Below are positions 8,927 through 19,069 of a stretch of DNA of 64,000 nucleotides, in pieces. The stretch is taken from assembly GCA_947259485.1 (NCBI GenBank), contig CAMYLU010000006.1:159984-223983 (forward strand), given 5' to 3'. The translations under genes were made by a program, and so were the position numbers. Every line of letters starts with the position of its first letter. Position 1 is the stretch's first letter. The notes under the pieces are model-generated. The model was not told where the DNA came from, made no database searches, and saw only the letters and a list, made by a program, of their open reading frames with translations. The DNA comes from an uncultured Gammaproteobacteria bacterium. Its GTDB lineage: Bacteria > Pseudomonadota > Gammaproteobacteria > GCA-001735895.

Positions 8927-10243
8927 ATGGCCAAAGATCTCGAAGCGATCGCGAAATCAAAAAGAATAAAATATTTCCTGGTGAGTTGGGTCGACCTGTT
9001 CGGCGTGTTACGCGCCAAGCTGGTACCGGCGCGCGCTATCAAGGGCATGCAAAAAGACGGCGCTGGATTTGCCGGGTTCGCAGCCTGGCTCGATATGACG
9101 CCCGCACACCCCGACCTGTTTGCTATTCCTGATCCCGACAGCCTGATCCAGCTACCGTGGAAACCGGAGATTGGCTGGGTCGCCGCCGATTTATGGATGG
9201 ATGGTAAAGAGGTCGAAGCGTCACCCCGCGTGGCTCTGAAACGCCAGCTCGCAAAGGCCAGTAGAAAGGGTTATCGCATGAAGACCGGGGTCGAGTGTGA
9301 ATATCACCTGATCACTCCGGATGGCACTAAACTTGCCGATGCCGCCGATACCCAGGCCAAGCCCTGTTATGACCAGTTGGCATTGATGCGCCAGTACCCG
9401 GTCGTGGGACAGATTTGCGATGCAATGCTCAAGCTGGGCTGGAATCCGTATCAAAACGATCATGAAGACGCCAACGGCCAGTTCGAAATGAACTGGGATT
9501 ATGACGATGCCTTGAAGACAGCCGACAAACATGTCTTCTTCAAGTACATGGTCAAATCGATTGCCGAGGAACACGGATTGCGCGCAACTTTTATGCCCAA
9601 GCCGTTTACGCATTTAACCGGTAACGGCTGCCACGCACACGTTTCGTTATGGGATCGCGCGGGTAAGAAAAACCTGTTCGAGACCAGTCGCAGGGATCCG
9701 CGTGGATTAGGGTTGTCGCCGTTGGCCTACAAGGCGCTCGGAGGGATCATGCATAGCGCCAGCGACCTCGCGGCAATTTTCAATCCAACCGTAAATAGCT
9801 ACAAGCGTATCAACGCGCCACGCACGATGTCGGGTGCCACCTGGTCACCGAACGCGGTGACCTATGCCGGTAATAATCGTACCCATATGATTCGCGTCCC
9901 AGAAGACGGACGCTTCGAATTACGCCTCATGGACGGTGCGGCGAATCCTTACCTGCTGCAGGCTGGTGTGCTGATGGCGGCACTCGATGGCATCGCCAAC
10001 AAGCGCGACCCGGGGGAACCGACCCATCTTAATATGTACGAGGAAGGGCACCGTGCCAAGAGTCCACGCATGCTGCCATTGAACCTGCTCGATGCGATCA
10101 GGCAGTTTGATAAAAACAAGGTCATACGCGAAGGCCTTGGCGACGAGCTGGTCGATGCCTATGTCAAGCTGAAGATGCAGGCCTGGGACAGCTATGCAAC
10201 GCATCTGAGCAGTTGGGAACGCGAAAACACGCTGGATTGCTAA
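8927..10243 (+). CDS. gmaS: Gamma-glutamylmethylamide synthetase (glutamine synthetase type III)
   Basis: This 438-residue glutamine-synthetase-fold ligase couples methylamine to glutamate with ATP. Active-site elements are the ECEYHL metal-ligand strand, NDHEDANGQFEMNW, TGNGCHAHVSLWD and the NRTHMIRVP / RFELRLMDGAANPY substrate loops. Its N-terminus (KYFLVSWVDLFGVLRAKLVPA) is typical of GmaS/GlnT rather than GlnA. AGGAG lies just upstream and it follows mgsC by 42 bases. A second, more PuuA-like paralogue sits at 59189-60556. Confidence 0.9.
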   Translation: MAKDLEAIAKSKRIKYFLVSWVDLFGVLRAKLVPARAIKGMQKDGAGFAGFAAWLDMTPAHPDLFAIPDPDSLIQLPWKPEIGWVAADLWMDGKEVEASPRVALKRQLAKASRKGYRMKTGVECEYHLITPDGTKLADAADTQAKPCYDQLALMRQYPVVGQICDAMLKLGWNPYQNDHEDANGQFEMNWDYDDALKTADKHVFFKYMVKSIAEEHGLRATFMPKPFTHLTGNGCHAHVSLWDRAGKKNLFETSRRDPRGLGLSPLAYKALGGIMHSASDLAAIFNPTVNSYKRINAPRTMSGATWSPNAVTYAGNNRTHMIRVPEDGRFELRLMDGAANPYLLQAGVLMAALDGIANKRDPGEPTHLNMYEEGHRAKSPRMLPLNLLDAIRQFDKNKVIREGLGDELVDAYVKLKMQAWDSYATHLSSWERENTLDC

Positions 10244-10278
10244 GCGATATTTTCTAGACACCAGTTGTCACAAACCTG

Positions 10279-11187
10279 ATGTTTGCCAGTCTGAGCCTTA
10301 AAGCACGGGCCAGCCTGGCCTGTGCTTATAGTGGCGTTGCCTGGGGGTTGTTCTGGATTCCGCTGCGCGGCATGGACAATGCCGGTGTTACCGATGCCTG
10401 GGCCACGGTTCTGTTCTATGCCATTCCACTATTACTGTTCTCTCCGTGGATTTTCGTCAACTGGCGTCGCATTGCCGGTTGCGGTTGGTCGCTACATTTT
10501 ATCGGTATTGCGACCGGGGTCTCGCTCGCGTTTTATTCCAATGCGCTGCTCTATACCGAGGTCATTCGGGGGTTGGTGTTGTATTACACGACACCGGTAT
10601 GGTCATTGTTGCTGGCCCGAATCGTCCTGGGTGAAACGATCACCGCTCCGCGTGTTCTCGCGATTTTATTCGGCCTTGCCGGCATGCTGGTCATGTTCGG
10701 GGTCGATGTCGGTTTTCCGTGGCCGAGGAACATCGGGGACTGGATGGCGCTGATCGGCGCCATGGGCTGGGCGGTAGCGGCGGTGCTACTGCGCAAGGAC
10801 GATGGTAGCCGCAGCATGGAAATATGTTCGGTCTATTTTTTCTACGGCGTCATCGCTGCGATTGTGCTGGCGTTATCACCCATGGCGGGGGATATCGAGA
10901 TGCCGGACTGGTCGGTGATTGTCGATGTGCTGCCCTGGGCGGTGCCAATTGCAATTATCGTGATACCCGGTGCCTACGCGGCTTTCTGGGGTGCCCCACA
11001 TTTGAATCCCGGGATTGTCGGGTTGCTTTTTATGACGGAGATTAGCGTCGGCGGTATCACCGCGGCAATCTGGGCCAACGAACCACTGGGTGTGCGTGAG
11101 CTGACTGGAATCGCATTAATTACCCTTGCCGGTTTAAGCGAGTTTTTCTACGCGCCGATGCGCCGGGCGTTATGGCGCGATAGCTAG
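10279..11187 (+). CDS. EamA/DMT-superfamily permease
   Basis: This 302-residue protein has about ten predicted transmembrane segments in two EamA repeats. The repeat hallmarks are short hydrophobic runs ending in positively charged cytoplasmic loops, and [23 protein letters not shown] in the first half mirrors [22 protein letters not shown] in the second. It follows gmaS by 35 bases in the same direction, suggesting a role in amine or amino-acid traffic. Substrate and direction cannot be read from the sequence. Confidence 0.85.
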   Translation: MFASLSLKARASLACAYSGVAWGLFWIPLRGMDNAGVTDAWATVLFYAIPLLLFSPWIFVNWRRIAGCGWSLHFIGIATGVSLAFYSNALLYTEVIRGLVLYYTTPVWSLLLARIVLGETITAPRVLAILFGLAGMLVMFGVDVGFPWPRNIGDWMALIGAMGWAVAAVLLRKDDGSRSMEICSVYFFYGVIAAIVLALSPMAGDIEMPDWSVIVDVLPWAVPIAIIVIPGAYAAFWGAPHLNPGIVGLLFMTEISVGGITAAIWANEPLGVRELTGIALITLAGLSEFFYAPMRRALWRDS

Positions 11188-11299
11188 GCTGGCGTTACAG
11201 TTTTTGCCTGACATGTGTCGCTTTCACGATACTTTCCGGCTTGATGTGCCAATATGATATCGCCTCTTTTCAACCAGTGCGTTGTGGTTGTATATCATT

Positions 11300-11316
11300 T
11301 GGTATATTGTATACCA
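11300..11316. promoter_or_regulatory. Palindromic operator candidate upstream of fhs
   Basis: TGGTATA-TTG-TATACCA is a perfect 7-bp inverted repeat ending 26 bases before the fhs start. Sites with GTATAC half-sites are typical of GntR-family repressors. A related half-site (TTGTATATCA) lies just upstream at 11288-11297. No GntR gene is in the window. Confidence 0.4.
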
Positions 11317-11342
11317 GAATTTTTATATTACCGGGGGGATAC

Positions 11343-13016
11343 ATGGCTAAAAGTGATATCGAAATTGCTCGTGAAGCAACCTTAAAACCAATCACAGAAA
11401 TTGCGCAAAAGCTCGATATTCCGCCGACAGCATTCAAGCCTTACGGCCACGACAAGGCAAAACTGACCAGCGAATTTATCAATTCGCTGCAGGGTAAAAA
11501 GGACGGCAAGTTAATCCTGGTTACCGCAATTTCCCCGACCCCCGCGGGCGAGGGTAAAACCACGACCACGGTTGGACTGGGGGACGGTCTCAATAGCATT
11601 GGCAAGAATGCTGTCATGTGCCTGCGCGAGCCGAGCCTGGGTCCCTGTTTCGGTATGAAGGGGGGTGCTGCGGGTGGTGGTTATGCCCAGGTGGTGCCGA
11701 TGGAAGATATCAATCTTCATTTTACCGGTGACTTCCATGCCATTGGTGCGGCGCATAACTTGCTTTCAGCACTGATCGATAATCATATCCATTGGGAAAA
11801 CAAGTCTGGCCTCGATCCGCGTCGCGTCACCTGGAAGCGTGTCATGGACATGAACGACCGTACCTTGCGCGACATCACGATTGGACTCGGTGGTCCGGGC
11901 AATGGTACCCCGCGCGAGAGTGGGTTCGATATTACCGTGGCTTCTGAAATCATGGCGATCTTCTGCCTTGCCACTGACCTTGACGATCTCGCTCGTCGTA
12001 TCGGTAACATCGTAATTGGTTATACCCGGGATTTGAAACCGGTGCTTGCGCGTGATGTCAATGCCCCCGGCGCGATGACCGTGCTGCTAAGAGATGCCTT
12101 CATGCCGAACCTGGTGCAAACCCTGGAAAACAATCCGGCATTTATCCATGGTGGCCCTTTCGCCAACATCGCCCATGGCTGTAACTCGGTGATCGCGACC
12201 AAAACTGCACTCAAGCTCGCTGACTACGTGGTTACCGAAGCTGGATTCGGTGCCGATCTCGGCGCGGAAAAATTCTTCGATATCAAGTGTCGCAAGGCAG
12301 GATTGAGTCCCGATGCGGTGGTGCTGGTTTCAACCGCACGCGCGCTCAAAATGCATGGCGGTGTTGCCAAGGATCAACTTGCCGGTGAAAACGTCGAAGC
12401 AATCAGAAAGGGTTGTGAAAACCTCGGGCGTCACATCCGTAATCTCAAGCAGTTCGGTGTACCTGTCACGGTCGCGATGAACCGCTTTTCGGCTGATACC
12501 GATGATGAGCTAAATGCGGTGCGCGAATTCTGTGCAGAATTCGGCGTCAAGGCATTCGACTGTAATCACTGGGGTGAAGGCAGCAAGGGCACCCGGGAAC
12601 TTGCCAAGCATGTCGTCGAAGTCGCCGATTCGGGACAGGCACAGTTTCATCCCCTGTACGATGATGATATGGGATTGTTGGAAAAGACCAAGCATGTTGC
12701 ACGAACCCTTTATGGTGCCGAGGGTATCATCGCCGACAAGAAGGTGCGAGACCAGTTCGCCAGGTTCGAAGCCGAGGGTTACGGGCATTTCCCGGTGTGT
12801 ATGGCTAAAACACAGTACAGTTTTTCAACCGATCCGTCGCTGATGGGCGCTCCCACCGGTCACGATGTACCGATTCGTGAAATCAGGTTGTCGGCCGGGG
12901 CGGAATTTATCGTTGTCGTCTGCGGTGACATCATGACCATGCCGGGATTGCCACGGGTGCCGTCTGCCGACAACATTCGACTGAACGATGCGGGGCAGGT
13001 CGAAGGACTGTTCTGA
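11343..13016 (+). CDS. fhs: Formate-tetrahydrofolate ligase
   Basis: This 557-residue enzyme interconverts formate, THF and ATP with 10-formyl-THF. The ATP-binding loop [14 protein letters not shown] is at residues 65-78, and [24 protein letters not shown] follows as in all Fhs proteins. ATG 11343 behind GGGGGG is preferred to an in-frame ATG 102 bases upstream, because homologues begin near AKSDIEIAR. With FolD it completes a folate route oxidising methyl carbon to formate with ATP gain, matching the tmm/mgs/gmaS genes upstream. Confidence 0.96.
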   Translation: MAKSDIEIAREATLKPITEIAQKLDIPPTAFKPYGHDKAKLTSEFINSLQGKKDGKLILVTAISPTPAGEGKTTTTVGLGDGLNSIGKNAVMCLREPSLGPCFGMKGGAAGGGYAQVVPMEDINLHFTGDFHAIGAAHNLLSALIDNHIHWENKSGLDPRRVTWKRVMDMNDRTLRDITIGLGGPGNGTPRESGFDITVASEIMAIFCLATDLDDLARRIGNIVIGYTRDLKPVLARDVNAPGAMTVLLRDAFMPNLVQTLENNPAFIHGGPFANIAHGCNSVIATKTALKLADYVVTEAGFGADLGAEKFFDIKCRKAGLSPDAVVLVSTARALKMHGGVAKDQLAGENVEAIRKGCENLGRHIRNLKQFGVPVTVAMNRFSADTDDELNAVREFCAEFGVKAFDCNHWGEGSKGTRELAKHVVEVADSGQAQFHPLYDDDMGLLEKTKHVARTLYGAEGIIADKKVRDQFARFEAEGYGHFPVCMAKTQYSFSTDPSLMGAPTGHDVPIREIRLSAGAEFIVVVCGDIMTMPGLPRVPSADNIRLNDAGQVEGLF

Positions 13017-13023
13017 GGCTCGG

Positions 13024-13551
13024 ATGGAGCCCGCTGAACTGTACCAGCGGTTTATTGCGTGGCAGTGTCGGTTGCGCAAGATGAGTATGCGTGAACTCGG
13101 TGGTCGTCCCACCGCGGGTATGAGTGCCGGGGTCTATGCCATTGCGGGCGGCGAGGAACAAGCTCACCTGAACTTCCTGATTACCAGGAAAGACCCGCAG
13201 GAACGTACCGACGAGTTTCGTCACATCGTGCGCAAGACGCCCGATTCCAGCCAGTGGGTCAAGAATGGACTGCGCATCTTGTCGGAGCTGCATTACCATG
13301 AACACGGAGAGTTCGATAACCGGCTGACCGCTTTATTCAGTCTCGAATCAAATCTCGGGTATGCGTTGACCAAGGCGGGCCAGTGCCATTTGAAGTTTGC
13401 CCAGGACAGCATCGAACACGCTTTTGATTTCGATGTTGTTTCGCTAAACCAGGATGACGAGCTGTTCCAGGCGACTTACTGGCATAATCACATTTTTAAT
13501 CCGACCCTGCCGGGCAAAGTGCGCGTACTTGGTTTTAATCCGCGCCTATAA
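13024..13551 (+). CDS. Conserved-looking protein of unknown function after fhs
   Basis: This 175-residue soluble protein starts 7 bases after fhs and so is almost certainly in its operon. It has no signal peptide or membrane segment. Visible features are Gly-rich GGRPTAGMSAGVYAIAGGEEQ near residue 30 and a His-rich stretch (ELHYHEHGEFDNRL). I do not recognise the family. The tight coupling to fhs suggests a folate/C1 or methylamine link, which is inference. Confidence 0.75.
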   Translation: MEPAELYQRFIAWQCRLRKMSMRELGGRPTAGMSAGVYAIAGGEEQAHLNFLITRKDPQERTDEFRHIVRKTPDSSQWVKNGLRILSELHYHEHGEFDNRLTALFSLESNLGYALTKAGQCHLKFAQDSIEHAFDFDVVSLNQDDELFQATYWHNHIFNPTLPGKVRVLGFNPRL

Positions 13552-13559
13552 CCTCGATC

Positions 13560-14282
13560 TTAAAGAATCCGCTTGAAGTTTTCGTAAAGCAGCGCGCACA
13601 AGCGGTTCATTTCCGGCATGTGTTGGCGCGCTGATTGGTCAAATCCATCCAGCGCGTCGATGCCCAGGCTGTCCTCCAACGCTGCCCTGTATTCCGGCAC
13701 GCAACCCCATTGCATCACTGTATCTGCACGCACCTCGACATGAAATTGGACCGCGTAGGCGCTGTCGCGGTATTTGAAAATCTGGTATTTCGTGTTTGCC
13801 GACGACCCCAGTACCGTGACTTCCGGGTTCGATTCGAGATCGCGCACTTCATAGGAATGCCACTGCACGGCCTTGATCGTGCCGGGGTATTCACTGAATA
13901 GCACATCCTGTTTCGCCGCCTCCGTCATGTCGATATCCAATACACCGATTTCGGGTGGTTCGGACCTGACTATCTTGCCTCCCAGAACTTCGCCCAGCAA
14001 CTGGCAGCCGAGGCAAAACCCGAGAAATGGTTTGCCCATTTCGACAACCCATTCGCGGACGCGTTTTTTCTCTTCGATCAGCCACGGGTATTCATCCTCC
14101 ATCCAGGTATCCATTGGCCCGCCCATGCACAGCATGGCGTCGTATGCGGACAGGTCCTGCGGAATGGATTCTCCCTCGTCGAGCTCGATCTGGGTGAGAT
14201 GCCAGCCATCGGCTTCCATCAGGTCCTTGATGTAGCCCGGATCTTCGATTGCGATATGTTGTAAAACCAGTATGTTTTTCAT
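13560..14282 (-). CDS. Class I glutamine amidotransferase-like protein
   Basis: This 240-residue stand-alone GATase domain has nucleophile Cys90 in GFCLGCQLLG and the His180/Glu182 pair in AVQFHVEV, a complete catalytic triad. Stand-alone GATase1 proteins of this type are often annotated GMP-synthase-like and include gamma-glutamyl hydrolases. It overlaps the upstream gamma-glutamylcyclotransferase gene by 4 bases (ATGA). In a locus that makes gamma-glutamylmethylamide, hydrolysis of gamma-glutamyl amides is an attractive role, as PuuD does for gamma-glutamyl-GABA. This is inference. Confidence 0.88.
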   Translation of the reverse strand: MKNILVLQHIAIEDPGYIKDLMEADGWHLTQIELDEGESIPQDLSAYDAMLCMGGPMDTWMEDEYPWLIEEKKRVREWVVEMGKPFLGFCLGCQLLGEVLGGKIVRSEPPEIGVLDIDMTEAAKQDVLFSEYPGTIKAVQWHSYEVRDLESNPEVTVLGSSANTKYQIFKYRDSAYAVQFHVEVRADTVMQWGCVPEYRAALEDSLGIDALDGFDQSARQHMPEMNRLCALLYENFKRIL

Positions 14283-14785
14283 AGTTTATCCGGGTAGATC
14301 GATAGCTCCCGATGATGCCGCTCGGGATCGTGATCTTCGATCGATGGTGTGGTGCGAATATGTTCCACGTAGTGTAGCGGGAAATCGTGTTCCAGCGCGC
14401 CGCGCAGCACGTGCTCCTTGTACCAGTGATACGGCTGCCGCAGATGATCGATTTCCAGCGCATAGTAGGTAAAGGCGTCGATCGATACGCCGTGCAGCCC
14501 GGTCACGGTGACCTCCCTGCGCTCGTAACCGATACCCGCACCCTCGTAAACATCGAGTTCCAGTTTCTCATCCCGCGTCATCAGGTAGACCACGCCGTAA
14601 ACAATGTCATGCGGATTGTCGCTAACGGTAATATCGCACTTGCCCGATCGATCCTGACTTTTTTTGTGCCAGCACAAGCGGTGGCCGGGCAGGGTCGCAA
14701 CGCAGTGTTTCGACGCCCGTGGAATGCGTTCCAGCAATCGCGGGCTCGACAGGTTGGAGCCGAAAGCAAAATAATTAACTTCCAT
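14279..14785 (-). CDS. Gamma-glutamylcyclotransferase-like protein
   Basis: This 168-residue protein begins MEVNYFAFGSNLSS, the hallmark YxxFGSN substrate loop of the GGCT fold. A conserved acidic residue lies in LDVYEGAGIGYERREV (residues about 83-98), where family members carry the catalytic Glu. Such enzymes release 5-oxoproline from gamma-glutamyl amides. It is translationally coupled to the amidotransferase gene downstream (4-bp overlap) and overlaps the membrane-protein gene upstream by 11 bases. Confidence 0.87.
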   Translation of the reverse strand: MEVNYFAFGSNLSSPRLLERIPRASKHCVATLPGHRLCWHKKSQDRSGKCDITVSDNPHDIVYGVVYLMTRDEKLELDVYEGAGIGYERREVTVTGLHGVSIDAFTYYALEIDHLRQPYHWYKEHVLRGALEHDFPLHYVEHIRTTPSIEDHDPERHHRELSIYPDKL

Positions 14786-15317
14786 CTGCGTCAGGATTAG
14801 ATTGCTCCAGTTTGTAAAAGAGCTGGTTTACCTCGGGTTGGATCAACCAGATCCCGATCGGAAAAATAAACAGCAGGAAAAAGGTACTGCTGAAAATCAT
14901 GAAGTCCGCATCTTCGTTTTCCAGCAGCGATTTCAACTGGCGCGCGGTGTACCAGATGCCGTAAAAAATTCCGAGCATTGAAAACATGTGCATCGGCAGC
15001 AACCAAAGCGGCGGCCTCGAAGGCCCGCCGCTTTCCAGCATCGGGATGTAAAGGATGATGTACATCAGGACATAAATGATCGGTAGCGCAAGGCTGACCC
15101 CGAACAGTAACGTGCTATGACGCCTGGATTCGGGTAGGTGCCGGTTTGACCAGGTACCGATACTGAACATCCATGCGAACAGTACGAGGAGTATGAAAAG
15201 TCCGACGCTGGCCGATACCAACGGACCGAACGGGATCTTGAACATAAGGCTCAAAATGGTTGGTAGAGCCAGCATCAGGAACAATTCCCAATGGCGTAGT
15301 TTCAGAAAAAATGTCAT
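14775..15317 (-). CDS. Integral membrane protein of unknown function
   Basis: This protein of about 180 residues has four to five hydrophobic segments (about 11-28, 33-52, 70-92, 108-128 and 140-160). An upstream in-frame Met at 15350 is possible, but the start at 15317 (MTFFLKLRHW) places the first helix normally. It overlaps the cyclotransferase gene by 11 bases, so the three genes form one minus-strand operon. No family is recognised. Confidence 0.7.
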   Translation of the reverse strand: MTFFLKLRHWELFLMLALPTILSLMFKIPFGPLVSASVGLFILLVLFAWMFSIGTWSNRHLPESRRHSTLLFGVSLALPIIYVLMYIILYIPMLESGGPSRPPLWLLPMHMFSMLGIFYGIWYTARQLKSLLENEDADFMIFSSTFFLLFIFPIGIWLIQPEVNQLFYKLEQSNPDADGS

Positions 15318-15394
15318 GCACGGAATTTCAGTTAACCATAGGCCGCGCAATTATAAAGGCGGGTGATGCTTAACGAAAGCACCCAGGCTAATAT

Positions 15395-17242
15395 CTAGGC
15401 AGCACTTTCTCGCGAGGCGCGTTTGCGTTCGTGTTCGAGCAACAGCTTTTTACGGATACGAATGCTATGCGGCGTTACTTCAACCAGCTCGTCGTCATCG
15501 ATAAATTCCAGTGCCTGTTCCAGGGTCATCTTCACCGGCTTGGTGAGGACCAGGTTCTCGTCGGTTCCTGCAGCGCGGATGTTGGTAAGCTGCTTGGCCT
15601 TGAGCGGGTTTACCACGAGATCGTTGGCGCGACTGTGAATACCGACCACCATGCCCTCGTACACCGGTTCCGCGTGGCCGATCATCAGGCGTCCGCGTTC
15701 CTGCAGGTTAAACAAAGCGTAAGCCAGTGCCTTGCCGGCGGCGGTCGAAATCAGCACACCGTTTTGGCGTTGGCCGATGGCGCCTTCGATCCTGGGTCCG
15801 TAATGATCAAAGATATGGTAAATCAGCCCGGTTCCCGAACTCAGGGTCATAAACTCGGCCTGGAATCCGATCAGCCCACGCGAAGGAATAACATAGTCGA
15901 TACGAACCCGGCCGCGAGCGTCCGGTAAGATATCCTTGAGGTCGGCCTTGCGTTTGCCGAGTGCCTCCATGACCTGGCCCTGGTAGTTTTCTTCGACATC
16001 GACGGTCAGTTGTTCGTAGGGTTCACATTCGACGCCGTCGATTTCACGGATGATGACCTCGGGGCGCGAAACCGATAGCTCGAAACCTTCGCGACGCATG
16101 TTTTCGATAAGGATGCCGAGATGCAATTCGCCGCGCCCGCTGACCCGGAACTTGTCTGAGTCACCCAGCTGCTCGACCCGCAATGCCACGTTGTGCAGGC
16201 ACTCGCGCCGCAGGCGTTCATCGATTTGTCTCGATGTCAGGAACTTTCCATCCTTGCCGGAGAAGGGGGAGCTGTTAACGCTGAAGGTCATGCTGACGGT
16301 CGGCTCATCGACAGTCAGGGGGGGTAGTGCCTCGACCTGGTTCCGATCGCACAGGGTATCGGAAATATAAAGTTCCTCGATACCGGAGAAGACGATAATG
16401 TCACCGGCTTCGGCGGTTTCGGTTTCGACTCGCTGCAGGCCGTCGAAGCCGAATAATTGCATCATGCGTCCGTCACGCAGCTTGCCGTCGGCGCCCACGA
16501 TCTTGATTGCTGAATTCCGCGTTACCCTGCCGCGAGTAATACGGCCGATACCGAGGACGCCCTTGTAGCTGTCGTAATCCAGGCTCGAGACCTGCAGTTG
16601 AAACGGGCCGTCGAGTTCGACAGCGGGTGGAGCAACATGTTCGATGATGGCCTCGAACAGTGGATTCATGTTGCCATCGCGGTCTGCGTCATTGGTGCTC
16701 GCATAGCCACCGAGCGCCGACGCGTAGATCACCGGGAAATCGAGTTGTTCGTCGGTCGCGCCGAGTCGGTCAAACAGGTCGAAGACCTGGTCGATTACCC
16801 AGTCAGGCCGGGCACCTTCCCGATCGATCTTGTTGACCACGACGATCGGCGTAAACCCCATTGCGAATGCTTTCTGGGTAACGAAACGGGTCTGCGGCAT
16901 CGGTCCCTCGACCGCATCCACCAGCAATAACACGGAATCGACCATCGACAGGATACGCTCGACCTCGCCACCGAAATCGGCATGCCCTGGGGTATCGACG
17001 ATATTGATGCGATAGTCCTGTTTTTGTAGCGGGTGATTCCAGTTGAGTGCCGTGTTCTTGGAAAGGATGGTAATCCCGCGCTCCTTTTCGAGGTCATTTG
17101 AATCCATCATACGGTCGCTAACCTCGGTGCGGGCGTCAAGGGTGCCCGATTGACGCAGCAACTGGTCGACCAGCGTGGTTTTGCCGTGATCGACATGCGC
17201 GATGATTGCGATGTTTCGCAGATTTTCTCGTTGCGTATTCAT
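15395..17242 (-). CDS. typA: Ribosome-associated GTPase TypA/BipA
   Basis: This 615-residue translational GTPase has G1 AHVDHGKT (about 14-21), G2/switch ERGITI, G3 [14 protein letters not shown] and G4 NKIDREGA, followed by the EF-G-like and BipA C-terminal domains ([27 protein letters not shown]). It acts on the ribosome in stress and low-temperature growth and in 50S assembly. The start is set at [10 protein letters not shown], since the preceding 17 in-frame residues are not family-like. It is a single-gene unit on the minus strand. Confidence 0.97.
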   Translation of the reverse strand: MNTQRENLRNIAIIAHVDHGKTTLVDQLLRQSGTLDARTEVSDRMMDSNDLEKERGITILSKNTALNWNHPLQKQDYRINIVDTPGHADFGGEVERILSMVDSVLLLVDAVEGPMPQTRFVTQKAFAMGFTPIVVVNKIDREGARPDWVIDQVFDLFDRLGATDEQLDFPVIYASALGGYASTNDADRDGNMNPLFEAIIEHVAPPAVELDGPFQLQVSSLDYDSYKGVLGIGRITRGRVTRNSAIKIVGADGKLRDGRMMQLFGFDGLQRVETETAEAGDIIVFSGIEELYISDTLCDRNQVEALPPLTVDEPTVSMTFSVNSSPFSGKDGKFLTSRQIDERLRRECLHNVALRVEQLGDSDKFRVSGRGELHLGILIENMRREGFELSVSRPEVIIREIDGVECEPYEQLTVDVEENYQGQVMEALGKRKADLKDILPDARGRVRIDYVIPSRGLIGFQAEFMTLSSGTGLIYHIFDHYGPRIEGAIGQRQNGVLISTAAGKALAYALFNLQERGRLMIGHAEPVYEGMVVGIHSRANDLVVNPLKAKQLTNIRAAGTDENLVLTKPVKMTLEQALEFIDDDELVEVTPHSIRIRKKLLLEHERKRASRESAA

Positions 17243-17421
17243 AGGGGTAAGCAGGGAGGATTCAGGCGCGCAATTATAGTGATGTAGCGCCATTTCACAA
17301 GTGTGGAGTTCACACTAATATGTATGGCTGGCCAGTTAATTTAAGCGTAACAAGCTTGCGGTATCAGGCAGGTTGCCTCTGTCCTGTCAAGCCGCGGGAC
17401 GACAGGAAATGGCGAGCTGGA

Positions 17422-17898
17422 TCAGGCCAGGCCCTGTACCAGCTCCAGAATCGCCTGGGCATGCCCCTTGGCCTTGACCTTGTAGTTAACTTCGGCCAGG
17501 TTCCCCTGCTTGTTGATGACGAAGGTCGAACGGCCGATACCCATGTATTTTTTGCCCATGAACTGACGTTCGCCCCAGGTGCCGTAAAGCTCGCATAGCT
17601 CGCCGTCGGTATCTGCCAGCAGCTCGACCTTGAGCTTGTGCTTGTTGATAAATTTTTGATGCTTTTCACAGCTATCCTTGCTGACACCCAGCACCACGGT
17701 ATCGGCGGCGTCAAATTCCTCGATGAGTGCGGTGAATTCATTCGCCTCGATGGTACAACCCGGTGTGTCATCCTTGGGATAAAAATAGAGTACGACGTTT
17801 TTGTTGCCACGGTATTGTGACAGGCTGATGTTTTCCCCGTTCTGATTAACAGAGGTGAAATCCGGGGCGGGCTGGTTTTGTTCGAGCATGGTAGTCAT
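17422..17898 (-). CDS. bcp: Peroxiredoxin of the Bcp/PrxQ family
   Basis: This 158-residue cytoplasmic thiol peroxidase reduces hydroperoxides. The peroxidatic Cys48 sits in the TPGCTIEA motif. The resolving Cys found five residues later in E. coli Bcp is an Asn here, so resolution must use another thiol; Cys77 in SKDSCEKH is one candidate. Length and the C-terminal VKAKGHAQAILELV are standard. Confidence 0.95.
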   Translation of the reverse strand: MTTMLEQNQPAPDFTSVNQNGENISLSQYRGNKNVVLYFYPKDDTPGCTIEANEFTALIEEFDAADTVVLGVSKDSCEKHQKFINKHKLKVELLADTDGELCELYGTWGERQFMGKKYMGIGRSTFVINKQGNLAEVNYKVKAKGHAQAILELVQGLA

Positions 17899-18010
17899 CC
17901 GTTTTTAACGAGAGCTGCATGATAGAAGACTGGGGTCACTACATCAAAGTACAACCAGCAGGGTTATTTGCGTTGGCCTACATGGAGCCAGGCAGAAAAT
18001 TCAAGCGACT

Positions 18011-18340
18011 TCACCTGCCGTAGAATGTTTTTAAAACTCGGTAGGTTCTTACATCGATAGTGAACACCAGCCTGTTGTCAGTCGCCTTCATTTCTCTAGA
18101 CTGCAAGCGCACGAACATTTTAGAGTCGTCCGTCTGGATACAAACGAACTCTCCGTTTTTTTCGTTAACTGCGCTTAGCGCTTCCTGGGTGACGAGATTG
18201 CCCGCCTGCTTGTCCATTTCCGCGATCGCGGCATCTATTGCGAGGCCGCATCTGAACGAAACTACTTCCCCGGAAGATTCCGCGTGTAGCAGGCTGGGGG
18301 TGGCAATCCCTAAAATTAACGCCAGGAGAAATCTTTGCAT
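18011..18340 (-). CDS. Small exported protein of unknown function
   Basis: This 109-residue protein has a clear Sec signal peptide (MQRFLLALILGIATPSLLHA, cleavage near Ala20). The mature part holds two Cys (RCGLAID and EFVCIQTD) that could form a disulfide. It resembles short periplasmic proteins of unknown function in which a polar domain follows SFRCG. It stands alone, convergent with nothing, and is divergent from msrA. Confidence 0.7.
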   Translation of the reverse strand: MQRFLLALILGIATPSLLHAESSGEVVSFRCGLAIDAAIAEMDKQAGNLVTQEALSAVNEKNGEFVCIQTDDSKMFVRLQSREMKATDNRLVFTIDVRTYRVLKTFYGR

Positions 18341-18455
18341 ACTGACAATTTCCTGATGAAGTCATAACCGGTCCCGGCTAATGTTAACATTGAATATACT
18401 CGTTGAACTCGTCGGCTTGCAAATGGTCTTATGGTCTATTTCTGAGGTGTTAATT

Positions 18456-19046
18456 ATGCAAAAACTGCTGCTCGCGGCCAGCGTCGCAATCCTGAGCTTA
18501 ATCGTACAACCTGCTTTTGCCGCCCGGGCGATTCTGGCGGGTGGCTGTTTCTGGTGTATGGAGTCGGATTTCGAAAAACTGCCCGGCGTTAGCGATGTGA
18601 TTTCGGGTTTCACCGGGGGTTCACATCCTGATCCCACCTACCGGGGCGATCATACCGGTCATTACGAAGCGGTCGAGATAACCTACGACCCCGATATTGT
18701 CGACTACCAGGGAATCCTCGATCATTTCTGGGTGAACCATGATCCGTTCGATGCGCGCGGGCAATTTTGCGACAAGGGCCCCAGCTATCTTGCTGCAATT
18801 TTTGTGGCCAATGACCAAGAGCGCGCGCTTGCGGAAAAGTCAAAGCAGAAGGTAATTGAAATGTTTCCAGAGCAGACTGTGGTGACACCGATTCTGCCAC
18901 AGGCAACCTTTTTCCCGATCAAGGGTGACGAAGAATACCACCAGGATTACTACAAGAAATCCCCGCTGCGATACAAGTACTATCGCTTCGGTTGCAGGCG
19001 CGATAAGCGCCTCAGCGACATCTGGGGTGACAAGGTGACGCACTAG
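18456..19046 (+). CDS. msrA: Exported peptide methionine-S-sulfoxide reductase
   Basis: This 196-residue MsrA has catalytic Cys31 in GGCFWCMES, plus TGGSHPDPTYRGDHTGHYEAVEI and the C-terminal metal/substrate region. Residues 1-22 form a Sec signal peptide ending AFA, so the enzyme should work in the periplasm. ATG 18456 is preferred because GAGG lies 8 bases upstream and it yields an intact signal peptide. It repairs oxidised methionine in envelope proteins; the Met-rich exported repeat protein at 32148-32729 would be an obvious substrate (inference). Confidence 0.95.
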   Translation: MQKLLLAASVAILSLIVQPAFAARAILAGGCFWCMESDFEKLPGVSDVISGFTGGSHPDPTYRGDHTGHYEAVEITYDPDIVDYQGILDHFWVNHDPFDARGQFCDKGPSYLAAIFVANDQERALAEKSKQKVIEMFPEQTVVTPILPQATFFPIKGDEEYHQDYYKKSPLRYKYYRFGCRRDKRLSDIWGDKVTH

Positions 19047-19069
19047 TGCGCCAGCCCCGACCAAACAGC

